DNA from: Rhizomys pruinosus
Lineage: Eukaryota; Chordata; Mammalia; Rodentia; Spalacidae
Assembly: GCA_009823505.1 (NCBI GenBank)
Contig: VZQC01009966.1
Coordinates: 1,023,399-1,087,398, forward strand
DNA length: 64,000 bases
Reading direction: 5' to 3'
Positions within the stretch are counted from its first letter, which is position 1, and each line of letters begins with the position of its first letter. Positions 37,137 through 50,271 of this stretch are shown one piece after another. Below the pieces are notes generated by a model. The model was not told where the DNA came from. It searched no databases and worked only from the letters and a program-made list of their open reading frames with translations. The position numbers and the translations under genes were made by a program.

Positions 37137-37540
37137 ATTTGTCTTCCATTGCTGTGACAAAACACTCTGACTGACACCAACTTGGGGAGGAAAGGGTTTA
37201 TTCAGCTTACATCTCCTGGGTCACAGTTCATCTCTCAGGGAGCCCAAGGCAGGAACTCAGGGCAGGAACCTGGAGGCAGGAGCTGAAGCACAAGCCATGG
37301 AGGAATGCTGTTCACTGGCTTGCTCCCCTGGCTCATGCCCAGCCTGCCTTCTTATATGGTACACAACAACCTGCCTAGGGTGGCACTACTCATTGCGGGC
37401 TGGGCCTTCCCACATTGCCTGACAATCAAGACAATACTCCACAGATGTGGCCACAGGCCAATCCAATGGAACCAATTCCCCCATTGAGGCTCCCTCCACC
37501 CAGGTGTGTCAAGTTGACACTAAAGCTATCCAGCACACTT
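37137..37540. mobile_element. Rodent interspersed repeat, about 400 bp
   Basis: Contains 'attgctgtgacaaaacactc', 'cttggggaggaaagggttta' and 'gtgtcaagttgacactaaag', hallmarks of a very common rodent repeat whose exact name I cannot give. It makes chance ORFs only. Confidence 0.7.
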
Positions 37541-38239
37541 GCAGTTATGTATGCTGGAGTTGATGGCCATGAAAATAGCAATGATTATTATTTACCTACC
37601 AGTAAAAATATTAATCACTCCTTTAGAGAAAAGTTTCTTAGCACACAAATTCATAACTTATGCAGAAAAGCTTCCTGAGACATATTACACCTTTTTATCT
37701 TTGGTTCCTATTTTAAACTACATTACCCCTATAGTTTAAAATTAGAAAATCAGCTCACTATTATTATGAACTACCATTCTCTGGAATTATATCTGGAGTA
37801 TAAGTATCATTCAAATTGTCAGTCATAGAGTTAAATGAAATCCAATTTTACTTTGCATTTGACTGCTTACTTAATCATTAACAGTACTTTATGGAATGAG
37901 AGGAGGAGCTAGACAAAGACTCTACAATAGCAAAGAATTTTCATGCTTTCATGAGTTGTTTCTTGCACTGCTTTGTCCAGGATGGTTCTAATCCAAGAAT
38001 GGGGCACTTTTTGAAGTTGAAGAGCTTCAGGTTTATTTTAGTTTCACTCACTCCCAGATCCCCAAAGGACAAGGGTCCTTTTGGAGGACAGATGGTCATC
38101 AAATGGAAACAGAAATGTTGGGAGGAGATGAGTTCAAAGTCTGGGCCTTACTGTCCTTTCATATTAAAACAAAACACAATGGCCACACTATGCTAAGCTA
38201 AATTCAGATATAAAACACATTTTATATTCCTTTTTCTTT

Positions 38240-38459
38240 TTTATATTTTATTATTCTTATTTTATGTATATGAGTGTATTGCTTGCATGTGTGTAAGTGC
38301 ATTTTTGTCATGCAATGCCCATGGAGTCAGAAGGTGTTGGAATTCTCTGAAACTGTCCTTATGGACAATTTAGCTGGTATGTGGGAGCTAGGTATCAAAC
38401 CCAGGTCCTTTGCAAGAGCAATCAGTGCTCGTAACCACTGAACTATCTCTTCAGCCCCT
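38240..38459 (-). mobile_element. Old B3-type SINE
   Basis: Diverged antisense copy with 'caatgcccatggagtcagaa' and a head ending ctatctcttcagcccc. Confidence 0.85.
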
Positions 38460-38532
38460 GATGTTCCTTTTTCATTGGTAGAATTATATCACATTAGTAT
38501 CATATAATTGATATGTTAATTTCAGCTATAGT

Positions 38533-38702
38533 TTTTTGGGGTTTTTTTTTTTTTTTTTTGGTCTTTTTGAGACAGGGTCTCCCTGTAGCTCTGGCTGTCC
38601 AGGAACTTACTATGTAGACCAGGCTGGCCTTGAACTCACAAAGATCTGCCTGCATCTGCCTCCCAAATGCTAGGATTAAAGATGTGCGCCACCATGCCTG
38701 GC
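38533..38702 (-). mobile_element. B1 SINE
   Basis: Antisense full-length B1 with an 18-T run, ending gccaccatgcctggcc. Confidence 0.95.
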
Positions 38703-38731
38703 CAGATATAGGTTTAAAATATTTTATAATC

Positions 38732-38955
38732 GGGCTGGAGAGATGGCCTAGCAGTTAAGAGCACCGACCGCTCTTGCAGAGGACATGGGTTCGATCCCCA
38801 GCACCCACATGGCAGCAGAGAACCGTCTGAAACTCCAATTCCAGGAGAACTCCAGTTCCAGGGAATCTGTCGCCCTCTTCTTTGCACGACACGGGTGCAC
38901 ACACTTGCATGCAGACAGTACATTCATACACATACGGAAATAAATAAAATTAAAA
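38732..38955 (+). mobile_element. Young B3-type SINE with 15-bp TSD
   Basis: Sense copy, head gggctggagagatggcctag with tRNA box B-like ggttcgatcc. TSD AAATATTTTATAATC at 38717-38731 and 38956-38970. Confidence 0.96.
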
Positions 38956-40454
38956 AAATATTTTATAATCACAATTACAGACTTAGGCAGGATGACATCT
39001 ATCTCCCTTAATATTGCTGAGGCTATTCTTTGATCAATATTTAAATTATCAGAGATATTTTTTTTCTCCTTTGGGCAAGATGGAAGATATAAAATACACC
39101 CATTGGATTGTTTTTGAGTTCCTGGTATGCGTGGTCTTCATTTATAAACTAGTTTAATTTTGTTTTTTCTGAGCTAGTTGTCGTGATATAGAAATTGGAG
39201 TGGCTATTATACCAGAACCGCATACTCACTAAAGATGGTCTCAAAGCTCTTCCAAATGCTTGCTTCTGTGGCCCAGCTAAAAGCTATTTGGATTCATAGT
39301 TTGTTTGAAGAATCAGTTGGGAGCTTTTGTTACTTCCTGAGACTCCGTAGCCAGTGTTCTAGAAGTGTTCTAGTAATGTTTTCATGCCTTTAAGGAAGTT
39401 TGGTACAGCAGGAAGCATGTGACTTTCTCCATTTTATAAAGCCAAATATAATTTGAAAATGAGCCACAGGAAATATGTCTCCATGAGCTAAAACGTTAAT
39501 CTGGGTCACTCATTCAATAGCTATGTATGGAGTATTGAATATGTACTTCCTAAAGAGGTCAAACAATTCAAGGAATAAAACATGCAAAAATACCTGCTCA
39601 AAGAAAGTTTATATTTTTTGATGCATGAGAAATAATCATTAAATTTTACAAATTTAAAGTCAATTATCTTGTTTAAGATCAAGAGTGGTATAGAGAAAAA
39701 AAAAAGCCTAGTAAGGGAAATAGGGAAGGAGATATTGTCACAAATTTATGTTGGGTGTCTAGAATAATTTCCCTGAGACAGTATCATGCAGGAGTTGATG
39801 CTCTTTAAGAGGGTGTAAGGAGTAAAAAGCCCTGAGACTGGAGTGCTTGATTGATATGGGGCCTGGGGTGAGTGAGTGGATGTTGAGGTTGTCAGAGGGA
39901 GAGGAGCAGAAGCCAGAAACCCTCTCAAGTCACTGATGTTTCTTTGAGTGTTCATATTATCTCTCATTCTGGTGCTAATCTGAGGCTCTTCTATTTACCT
40001 GAAGTATAAACATGAATGGAAACCCTTTATTCTCAAGCTATCCAACAGAATTTACCTTGAGAACGGGTGGGCCTTTTATTACCGGATTCTGTGGTGGAAT
40101 TGTAGGCATTGGCTATGCAGAGTAAGATAGTGATGGGAAAACTTTGTCTTAAGAGCAGGAGGCATTCTTGTCAAGAACATTGTAGCCAGCATTTATATGG
40201 CAGGAACTAACCATGCTAATATAGAATTAGTCCTGGCAAAGAATTATGCAGTCTCTCTCTTTTTTTTCTAAGCCTATAGTTTGCCCTATACTATATAGAA
40301 TATATTTTGGAAATATTTGTTGACTCTTAACTGAAAATACAAATTACAAATTGAAGATCTACAATACATGTCATTGTGCTATTTGCCATCTTCAGAAAGC
40401 CACTTAGGATTGGTCATTTCTACTGGCTATGCATAGATGATGATGGTTATTTTA

Positions 40455-40625
40455 AAACTTATTATAGTTGTGTGTGCATGTATGCATGACATGCATGGGT
40501 GCTGCACATGTGGAGGTCAAGGGACAACTTTGTGGAGTCTGTTCTCTCCTACTTGTGCCTGGGCTTCAGGGATCAAACAGAATCACAGGTGAGGCAGTCC
40601 TCCCACTGAGCCATTTCTCTGGCTC
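40455..40625 (-). mobile_element. Old B3-like SINE
   Basis: Antisense: 'atgtggaggtcaagggacaa', 'cagggatcaaacagaatcac', head gagccatttctctggctct. Confidence 0.7.
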
Positions 40626-41081
40626 TGCTGATGGTGATTCTTGTCACACAGATGATTGTTCAAGTTGTCTCAAGTTACCTTCAGTAGAGAAACCAGTGAA
40701 CTTGGAAGCCTTGGAAACATCAGAAAACAAATGTTCCAAATTAATAAAGAAAACCATATTAGAATCTAACAGTATTGCTAAGAAAACTCAGAGAAAAGAC
40801 ACTGCATAGGGCAATGAGCTTAATTTTCTGACTGAATAGGAAAAGGCACTTGTGTCTTAGAGTGGTGCTACATATTATGTAATAGCTATTTGAAGACACT
40901 GTTGAATAAATCCATTGCCTGATCTTCATTTCCAGCAAGGTTTGTAGAACATGATGGTATCTACCACACTGAGAGAAATAGTAGTAAGAGTTTCCTGTCA
41001 TCGCTCCATTTCTTGAATGATGATAGAAAAATGACACAGTCAACAAAAGTGCTTCATCAGATAATATAATTTCTTCTTTTG

Positions 41082-41318
41082 GGACTGGAGATGCCTCCAC
41101 AGTTAAGAGCCATCTTAACTGCTCTTGAAGAGGACCTGGGTTGAACCCCAGCACCCACCCACATGGTGGCTGAGGACTCTCCATAACTCCAGTTCCAGAG
41201 GATCTGATGCCCTCTTCTGACATCCTTGGAGTATTGCAGGACATGGGTACACCTACCTACATGCAAACAATATACTTGTACACATAAAATAAAAATAATA
41301 AATAAACTACTTTAAAAA
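41082..41318 (+). mobile_element. B3-type SINE
   Basis: Sense, diverged: gggactggagatgcctccac, ccagttccagaggatctgat, tail cacataaaataaaaataata. Confidence 0.88.
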
Positions 41319-42545
41319 GTAAAATTTCTTATCAGCATAGTTTACCATGAGAATCTCATGAAGTTGAAATTGGACAGAGATAATACTCAAAGTCATCGTG
41401 TGACCTCTGCTTTTCCTTATAAATCTTTTGCTCTAGAGCTTCTATAAATGTATGCAGATTTTCCTCTTGTTCATGAAGAAATGACATTACATTTTAAATC
41501 CTTTTCCTGATACGTTGTTATCTAGTAGTGTCAGCACTTCAGAGTCAATGCAGGATCAGTCATCCAGAGATGGAACACAGGACCCAGAAGAGCTATGCTT
41601 ATGAGGGCAAAGAGGCTTTGGAAGGGAGAGTAGCCAACAGATGAGCAGGTTTATTCCCTAATGAGAAAAGCATGTAGCTTTGCAGGTCTTGTGTGTTTTG
41701 ATGAGTGTGTTTGCATATTTGTATGAGAGTGTGGATATGCATGTGAGGACATGTTAATTTAGGTGTGCATTGAAATGTGTGTCTGTGTATGGGTATATGC
41801 AAGTGAAGGCTATGACTGAGGAGATAAGGTGGCCTCGTGTGCTATTTCCTGACATCTGGCCTTGTGTTGTTAATTTCGCTGAACCTAATACAATGGACAG
41901 AAAGAAGAAGAACCAGAAGAGAGGATGCTCTGCACTCTCTGCTGGATAAGGCTGCTCCTCCCCCAGGGTCTGGCCCTGGAGACTGCATTCTCTTACCCCT
42001 TCCTAGGAACACCATGATGCCAGCCCTTTAGCTTCATCATGACCATTTAACGAAGTTTACTTTGATCACCTCCATAAAATCCAGTGTTTAATTTTGGTAT
42101 CCCCTGTCTTCATCTGTTAAAGTTTGGTTTGCATTTTAAGGAACTGAGACATTTAGAGCTCTGTCCCATCCCCTTTCCTTGTTGTCCCTGAGCCACTGGA
42201 GAAGCTGTGTCCTTGCAGGCCATTAGTGTGACAGGAGCCCCAGCTTAGCTAAGCAGCTCGAGACTCAGGGTGATACCAGGCCTTTGACTTTGCATTGTAT
42301 TCCAGTTCACACAGCTTCATCATCTTTGACTCTGTCTCCCAAACAACTCACAAAACTCTAAGTTTGACTCCAAGCTCCAGATATTTTCCATTAACCATGT
42401 TAATACAATTCTATTAGAAAGCACAAACATTAGTAATACACAAAATGAGCTTAGGGTCAGGAGCTTGGGCTTCTTTTGCCATTGTTGTGTTACATTTCTG
42501 ATACTACTTCTATTAAAGTTATTGCTGCTTGTTAAAAGCTATTGT

Positions 42546-42680
42546 TAGCCAGGTGTCAGGGCAGGACATCATATAATTTCACCACTTGAGTGTCTGAAGC
42601 AGGACTCAAGCCTGGGATATATACTAATTTCAAGCCTCTCGTGGGCTGTGTAGAGAGGTCTTATCTCAAAAAAAAAATTC
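42546..42680 (+). mobile_element. Degenerate B1/B4-like SINE
   Basis: 'agccaggtgtcagggcagga' through 'gaggtcttatctcaaaaaaa' keeps the B1 outline with many changes. Confidence 0.5.
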
Positions 42681-43176
42681 AAACTAAACCAGCTTGAAAC
42701 TAAAGCTAAGTTTTACACATTCTTATCTTTGTTTTATGAATAATGCAAAATGTATTAGTAGGTCAATTAAATTTATTGATATATTGTTAACAATGGTAAT
42801 ATAAAAAGAAAAATATTCCATTGAGAATCCAACAGATAGTGTGACTTATTTATAGAACAGTACTCCTCTGAAAGAATTCAGGTAGTGAGAAATTTATATG
42901 CAGCTCTTTGGAAATAGATGATTTAAGTCATAATCCTCAGTAGCATGTAATTGCCTGGCATCTGTAGGCTAGTATGTCACTGTGGTATTTCTCTGCTTTT
43001 CAATCTAACACAATGTTAATCTGCTGAACTAATTTTTTTGTCATAAACAAGCTGTTGACACATAATAACCCTTTACCTCATCTGATAGTGTGTCATTTAA
43101 CTTGGTAGAACTGCCTACAGTGATTATACATTCTTCTCTTTTCACTCCACTCTTGGTTTCTGGTTATCCATTCTAG

Positions 43177-43248
43177 CAATACAAGACCAAGTCCAACTAC
43201 AAGGCTTTTGCGGCAATCCCTACAAACACAGTGCTTTTGGAGCAGAAG
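43177..43248 (+). CDS. Mlip: Mlip internal exon C (24 codons, phase 0-0)
   Basis: A 72-bp exon encoding QYKTKSNYKAFAAIPTNTVL followed by LEQK. The acceptor is ttatccattctag and the donor AAG|gtcagt. This is the highly conserved peptide that follows the large exon in MLIP (...ENKKPK joined to QYKTK...), and it fits the ends of both upstream exons. It is too short for a conventional ORF search and was found by recognising the peptide and its splice sites. Relative to the mouse and human protein as I remember it, the Ser-to-Asn change in KSNYK is the main difference. The basic, aromatic N-terminal half is the most conserved stretch in this part of the protein. It has no recognised domain. Confidence 0.95.
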
Positions 43249-44766
43249 GTCAGTGCTGGCTTCACATGGAGGGGTTTTATATTTTAAACATCAATTTGTT
43301 ACACTTGTGACATTTTCATTGGAAAGATTTATGCTTTCAAATTCCTTTGCTAAGCGGAAACTTCTTGTTTCAGATGGGGCGGTAATGAAAGGGTCCTCTT
43401 TAGCATCAGGATAGCTGTTGCTGACTGGTCACCAGAGGTTGGAAACCAGCTTAGAGCTATCTCATTTTCTGTTAAGCAGACGTGGAAGCTTCAGTCAGCT
43501 TCCGTATAGCCTTCTTCTTTTGGAACTTAAAAAATGTTGTATTTAAGAGCATCTGTTCTCTTCGTATTACTCAACGTCAAGGGAAAATGGGATTATCTAC
43601 ACAACCAGCCAGCTTGGCCACTGACTGATTACTATTGGCTTCCACGACCATGCTCTGTGGTATAGTGCTCAAGTGTCCACCGTAGCACCAAGATCCACCC
43701 CCAACTAATGCTCCTCATACACTCTTGCCAAACGCTGGTCCTGTCCATGTGAACAGAGAGATGGAGATCACTAATTATTGAACTACTTGCACAGGGATCT
43801 AGATTATTTTTGCATTGCTGTTAAACACCATTAATTATAAAATTATAGGATACAAGTTCATTAGTAATTTCAGTGAGTCCATTACATAGGTACAGAGGAA
43901 AATCCTATGAAGGTTTCATATCGGAATCAAAGTGAAATTGGCTGCTAAAGTATTGGAAGTTATAGATTTTGTATATTATTTTATGGCTATTTATTTAGTA
44001 TATTTGGCTTTTATTTCATTAAGCCTACTTTTTTCCCCTAGTTGTTGATAGTATTTCAAATACCACTTCTATAATTTGTCAAATATTGTTTGTCAGCCAG
44101 GGACATTTTGATGATAGGATTACAAATCTGCATTCTTTCTCTTTGAGCATGAACTGGAGAATGAAACCTTTGTATGTGAAAAAAGTGGGAACTGACTGGG
44201 CAGTGCTAGTCAGCTCGCCGGTGAGCAGAAGCAGGAAGCATTTCTCAGAGTATGCTGAGAATGCTCAGGAAGCATTATCTCTGATAATAAATGCAAGTTG
44301 TCCAGATGTGCTCCCAAATCTATATGTTCATATGCACTGGCCTGTAAGGTCATCTGCTCGTGAGATATCGGAAAGCTTTCTCCAGCCCTTTTCCTGACTC
44401 TTTACCTGTTACAGCTTGTTAAAAGCTAAAGTAGATTAAAGCATGCCCGGCGGCAGCAGCACTCCTGAGGCCTCTTCCTGCCTGGGGACATCACAGCGAA
44501 TCTTGGCAGTGTTTCTTGGCCTCAGACCTCCTGCTTTCCAGTGGCTACCTCTGCCATCTGGTCACAAGCATCCTGAGACTGAGGCCCGCTCTCCCAGACA
44601 GTGAGATGCTGTTTGTGGCTATGTTCAGTTTCTGTGTAGAAAAAGGACATTTACTCCCTCCTGGAAGTCTGCAAGATAAAGCTGGGTGTCATTATTTCCT
44701 CCAGAATCTATAACTACCGGCTATCTATTTTCTACTGATTTCTTATAGAGGTTAAAAATCTATCAG

Positions 44767-44991
44767 GGGCTGGAGAGATGGCCTAGTGGTTAAGAGCGCT
44801 GACTGCTCTTGCAGAGGACCCAGATTCGATTCCCAGCACCCACATGGCTGCTGAGAACCGACTTTAATTCCAGTTCCAGGGGAATCTGACACCCTCTTCT
44901 GACCTCTGCAGCATTGCATGACACGGGTGCACAAACCTACATGCAGACAGTACATTCATACACATAATAAATAAAAATAAAAAACAATAAA
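44767..44991 (+). mobile_element. B3-type SINE with 13-bp TSD
   Basis: Sense copy. TSD AAAAATCTATCAG at 44754-44766 and 44992-45004. Confidence 0.95.
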
Positions 44992-45474
44992 AAAAATCTA
45001 TCAGTCATTAACATTGAAAATTCATTAGTTTAGCATCTAGTTCCATCACACACTCATTTCTTCAGTGCGTAAGTGTGTGTACTCATGTCTGTGGTCATAT
45101 GGGACAGGTTTGGTGTTTTTAATTTTAAATGTAATATTACATAGGAAAATTACTGTTTTTAGCTTAGTATAAAGGAATGTAAATATTATGATGGGATAAT
45201 GGATTATTGCATAAACACTAGCTTAGTCTTTTAGCCAAAGTAGATTGTTCTAGACCATAAATATTGGAGCTACACAAAGGCCACAAAACATAATGTGAAT
45301 GGATTTCACCTCTGGATCCTTTTATCATTCCACATGGATTTGCTGGATTTTCCTTATTATGTTCTTTTACTAAGAAATGTACTTTTAAAGAAGTTTATAA
45401 AAATTGTATTTCTTCTCCTCTCTCCTCCCTCCCTTCCTTCTTTACTTTCTCTTTTCCCTCCTTCTATTCAGGAC

Positions 45475-45542
45475 TGGCCATTAAACCCAGGCCTCATGCA
45501 CACCAGGCAAGCGCTCTACCATTAAGTCATATCTCAAGTCCT
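45475..45542 (-). mobile_element. ID/B4-type SINE fragment
   Basis: Antisense tRNA-like head: 'taaacccaggcctcatgcac', 'caggcaagcgctctaccatt'. Confidence 0.6.
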
Positions 45543-46200
45543 ATAAAATTTATGTGAAGTTTACTTTAATTTTCAGCAACATTTAAAATTATTTTGCGTT
45601 GTTTTTTTCATTGTATTTTTTATTTTTTTGTTTATTTTATTATTTTTATTTTGGGGCATTTCATACATGACTACTACATTTAGATAATCTTCACTCCGTC
45701 TCTCCTTTCCATTTTCTCCCTCAGTTGATACATTTACAAGGTAGTATTTTTATTTTTATTTTTTTATATAGTTTCTTTTATTTCATTTTTTAACAATAGT
45801 AATATTATGAGTCTTTTTAGAAAGAAAATACATTTAGTTGTAACTTATGACTAGAGGTTAGGCAAAATAATAATGTCAAAGGAGTATTTGTAGGAAAAAT
45901 ATACCTTATTGGTAAGATGAAATCCAATTGCTAAAAACATACTTATATTAGACTTATTTCTTATTTTTTGCCCATGCTTTATTTCTCTTAGGTGAATTGA
46001 AATCCAGGCAGTGTCAATACAATGCTAATAAGTCAGTGTTTTTTTTTTTTTTTAATTTCACTTGTAAAATAAAATATCAAATTATCTTTCACACTCATTG
46101 GATTTTTTAATTTGTTGACTATTGTCATGGATTGAATGCATGTCTGATTTTGACATGGCCAATTACAACAATAAAAAGCAATATTTGTTTAAAGGAAGTA

Positions 46201-46240
46201 AACATACATATTACACATGGAACATACGTATTACACGTGG
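46201..46240. repeat. 20-bp tandem duplication
   Basis: AACATACATATTACACATGG is followed at once by the same 20-mer with two A-to-G changes, which create a CACGTG E-box in the second copy. Confidence 0.9.
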
Positions 46241-46599
46241 AACATATTTTAGGTGGCAAAATAAATCATTATAACCATTTGTGTTTTAATATTGTGATAA
46301 AATGTTGATAGGCCTTTTTTCAGAAACTTTAGTTCAGCAGAAATTATCAAGTGCCTATTTCAGAACCATTTCCTACATTGAAGCCCCAGGAAATTATGTA
46401 TTTGCCATGATCACTTTGCTCCATAGCAGGATATACCATCTTTGCTAAGTCCTCCCTGCTGGAAATTCTCTTCTGCTGTAAGTCTGACCATTTAGCAATT
46501 CGAACCCAAGTACTGTACAGTAGAACTCATCGTATGTCACTCAAATAAAAGGGATTCACTTCTGAATTAAGGCAAAAACTAAGAATTTAGCCTCCAGTT

Positions 46600-47825
46600 T
46601 GGGAGGAATCAATATTTTGAAATTAAAACATACAATCATAAATTCTCTGAGAATTTCATGCATCCATGCAATGCATTTGATCATATTCATGCTCATTTCT
46701 CCCCCTGACTCCTCTCAGACCCACCCCACCTCCTTATTTTTAGAAAATAATCTTCTGAGTCCAATTTGTGCTACTCATTATTGTGGGGCCACCCACAGGA
46801 GCATGCTCACCCCACTTCCTGTCACACCCTGAAAGAGACCCGACTCTCCCTCCTCCAGGATGCACTCACAGCTATCGATAGCTCCTCAGCCAAGGCTGCA
46901 GACTGAAGAAGAGCCCCTGTTCCTCCCCCTGTGCTAGAATGGTGACTGGCTCAGCCAGGTTTGTTCAGGCAACCACATCTGCTGGGAGTTCATGAGTACC
47001 AGGATCCCAGCGCTTCCAGAGATGTGGGCTCAGTCCTCCCTGACCTCTGGCTTGTACAGTCTTTTCACCCCCGTTCCACAATAGTCCACATGCCTTTGAG
47101 GAGGGGAGTAATACCAGCGTTTCATCTGTAGCTGACCCCTATTCACTTGTACAGACCCCTATTCTCTGTGCTTTGACCAGTTTGAGCAGTTACGAGTTTC
47201 TGCATAAACCACCATCTACTGCAACGAGAAACTTCTCTGATGAGATTTGAGAGTTTCACTTATCTGTGGGTACAGAGGTACGGATTTAGAAGGCAGTTTG
47301 ACGAGCAGTGTAATTGGAGTAGGTTCACCCCCGAGGCCCACAAGCTTCCCAGCCATGGGTTCTAGGCCATACCTGTGGAGCAGGGCCTTAAATCCAATAT
47401 GAAAGACTGGTGAGCCCCTAATATTTGTGCGACTGTCGCACCCACGTAACTGTTGTGGCTCTGAGAGTGCACAGCTGATTCAGACCTTGAGGTCTTTTTC
47501 TCCCAGCAGCCTGCTGCATAGGCTTTCCAGTGCTGTGACTGCTCACCATCAGGAGGAAGCTTTCTGGTTGGTACTAACCTGATTTCTATGACCAAAGTGT
47601 GTGGTGTCTTTAGCAATAGAGTGTTATCCTCGTGTCCTGGTAGACAACCGACAGCAACCACAAGAGCCTTTATAGTTTTGGGAATCTCTGGGATACCCCT
47701 GAACAACAACTAGAGGGAAGGTATCTGATACCTGGCACCTGGCACTGGGCTTTTTATTTGACAACCTATGGCTTCTAGAAGGAGCAGTAACCATTGTGTA
47801 GGGTGATTCCAACTGAACTTCTTTA
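46600..47825. mobile_element. Old L1 (Lx-like) non-coding segment
   Basis: About 1.2 kb resembling a rodent interspersed repeat that I associate with long L1/Lx 3' UTRs, judged from remembered phrases such as 'accaaagtgtgtggtgtcttta' split over the unit and 'ggtgattccaactgaac' at its right end. There is no coding capacity. Orientation is uncertain. B3 SINEs follow directly. Confidence 0.5.
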
Positions 47826-47842
47826 TAAGAAATACAGGAAGC

Positions 47843-48081
47843 AGGGGTGGAGAGGTGGCTGAGCAGTTAAGAGTACTGCCTGATCTTGCAGAAGACTTGG
47901 GTTTGGTTCCCAGCACTGACATGGTGGGTGACAATGGTCCATAACCTCAGTTTCGAGGGATCTGACATCCTCTTCCGTCCTCAGTGGGCATTGCATGACA
48001 TGGATGAACCGAAGATATATGCAGGTATAACATTCATACACATAAAATAATAATAAATAAGTTTAAAAAATAAACAAAATA
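47843..48081 (+). mobile_element. B3-type SINE
   Basis: Sense, diverged: ggggtggagaggtggctgag to an A-rich tail (aataataaataagtttaaaa). Confidence 0.88.
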
Positions 48082-48090
48082 TTGGAAGCA

Positions 48091-48300
48091 GGGGCTGGAG
48101 AGATGGCTCAGAGGTTAAGAGCAGTGGCTGCTCTTGCAGAGGACCCAGGTTTGGTTCCCAGCAACTAAAAATTGTCCGTAACTCCAGTTCCAGGGAATCT
48201 GATGGCCTCTTCTGACCTCTGTGGGCATTGCACGACACAGATGTGGTTATATACATGCAGGTAATATGTTTATATACATAGAATAAAAATATAAAAATAT
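48091..48300 (+). mobile_element. B3-type SINE
   Basis: Sense: ggggctggagagatggctca, ccagttccagggaatctgat; tail aataaaaatataaaaatata. Short repeat ggaagc on both sides. Confidence 0.9.
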
Positions 48301-48730
48301 ATAGGAAGCTTATAAAATGGAACATTTTTAATCTCCTCCCTTTCTGGAAGAATGATGTTGTAGAATCATTACAATTCTTGGTTAGGAGCTGTGCTGTGGG
48401 CTTTGATGATGAAGAACTCACATGTAGATTTCAAGTCTTACATATTTCAGTAATTAACTCTCTGAAGGTACATTATGTCCACAGAAGAAATGTGTGCTTA
48501 GCATATTGTACAATTAGCAAATAAAATTATTTTGGGAAAATAATAGCATTTTTATTGAATTTTTGTGTGTTCCAGAGCATCTCAATCTTAATTACCTAAA
48601 ATCATTTTTTTTTTTGCAAGGTAAGATATTCTGCAAATTACACCTGAGTCCTTTTGTGATGAGAAGTTAAACTACCAATAGATTGCCTTCTGTTGTGTCA
48701 CCTTGGGATGAAACTCACCATTCTCTTTCT

Positions 48731-48881
48731 TTTCTGTGTGTTTTTGAGACAGGGTCTCCCTGTAGCCCCAGCTGGCCTGAAACTCACTCTGTAGACTAGG
48801 CTGGCCTTGAACTCACAGAGATCCATCTGCCTCTGCCTCCTGAGTGCTAGGATTAAAGGCTTGTGCCACCACACCCTGCTA
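48731..48881 (-). mobile_element. B1 SINE
   Basis: Antisense full-length B1, tttttgagacagggtctccc to ccaccacaccctgc. Confidence 0.95.
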
Positions 48882-49579
48882 AACTCAACATTTTTAAGAG
48901 TACATTTTTTGGGGGAGGGGTCAGGTGAATGTGGGCACTAGTACTTCTGCTCTGTGGTTTGTCCACATCACAACTCATGGTTACACATTACTCCATATTC
49001 CATCATTTTTCCATGTGAACATTCATGAACAGAGTATCTTTAGCTCCCATTGTAACCAGGGATTTATAGGAAGAGATAAACGTGAACATCGTATTTTAGA
49101 GCCTTAGCTTCAGGGTCTTTGTCTCAAGCTCCTCCTGATAACCATGGTCTCCCAGCATGACAGGAGGATAAAATGCAATGCTCAGAACATGATCAGGTCA
49201 ACATGCATGTATCGCCCACTACAGACGTGGCTACAGTGCCTCTGATAAGATATGAGGTCTGTAGATGAAATATCTTCCTTATAGACATTTGCTTTAATCA
49301 CAATATGTATACTGCTATCTATTTGGAAAATGATATTTCTCTCATTTTTCTTATCATTTGAGTCTGGTAGCAATCACAAAAACTTTTAAATTAAATTCTG
49401 GCATACACTAAATTTTGCCCCATGTAAATTAATGATTCTTTTCACTATGAAATTGTTTTGAGGAAAGGAAAAAGGAAGAAATATCTATGCAAAATAAAAT
49501 AATATGCATTATATTGTATTAGAAGTGATTGATATTTTTCCTTGAAAATACTTTTTCTGTGTAGGTAGCTCAGATTTTC

Positions 49580-49790
49580 TTTTTAAATATTTATTTATTT
49601 ATTTTTCCTATGCATGAGTATTATGCTTTCACCTGTCATGAAATGCCAATGGAAGACAGAAGAGGGCATTAGATACCCTGGAACTAGGGTTATATACAGT
49701 TGTTACCTGCCATCTGGGTGCTGGGATTTCAACCAAGCTTTTCAGCAAGAACAGCCAGTGCTCTAACCATTGATCCCTCTCTCCAGACCT
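49580..49790 (-). mobile_element. Old B3-type SINE with near-perfect TSD
   Basis: Antisense. Direct repeats GTAGGTAGCTCAGATTTTCT (from 49562) and the same with one or two changes (from 49792) flank it. Confidence 0.85.
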
Positions 49791-50136
49791 GTAGGTAGCT
49801 CACATTTTCTATTTCTGACCTGAGTATTCATGAGGCTGACAGTGTGCCTAGTGTTAGGTACAACTTTCCCCACAGATGCCATTACCATCTGTCATTTTAA
49901 AGATCCATTTAACTTATATACATCTATATTTTTGACAGAATTCAAGAGCAGTTCAATTTTATGTAAATGAAGAAAAGTATAAGAGTTATTGAAATACAAA
50001 ATTAAGGGAATTTTTTTTAATCAAAGCAGAAGTAAGATAAAGGATAGTATTTTAAAGATCCTAATAAAAACTCTGGTATAAAACTAGAAAAACAGAAATG
50101 TGATTTATAAGTTGTCAAATCAATTTATCCTAAATT

Positions 50137-50271
50137 TATTTACTTATTTATTTGTTTGTTTGTTTGTTTGAGACAGGATTTCCCTGTAGCCACAGCTGGC
50201 CTGGAACTCGATATGCAGACCAGGCTGGCCAGAGATGTGGCCTTAAAAATGTGAATCAACATGCCTGGCCT
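50137..50271 (-). mobile_element. B1 SINE with internal deletion
   Basis: Antisense B1 lacking the middle: 'gagacaggatttccctgtag' ... 'ccaggctggcc' then directly 'aacatgcctggcc'. Confidence 0.85.

Larger units (their letters stand above)
34015..43176 (+). other. Mlip: Mlip intron B-C (9,162 bp)
   Basis: Intron between the large exon and the QYK exon. Unique AT-rich sequence fills 34015-36130, 38971-40450 and 41320-42545. The rest holds two B3 copies at one site, a 400-bp rodent repeat, B1 and B3 SINEs and a degenerate SINE near 42.6 kb. A short open stretch at 35509-35724 looks mildly protein-like (Ser-rich), but has no start codon, no splice sites I trust and no family match. Confidence 0.75.

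Noticed and set aside
44086..44397. 103-codon open frame (plus)
   Set aside because: Starts with a non-ATG codon, no recognisable domain, no splice sites matching MLIP order.
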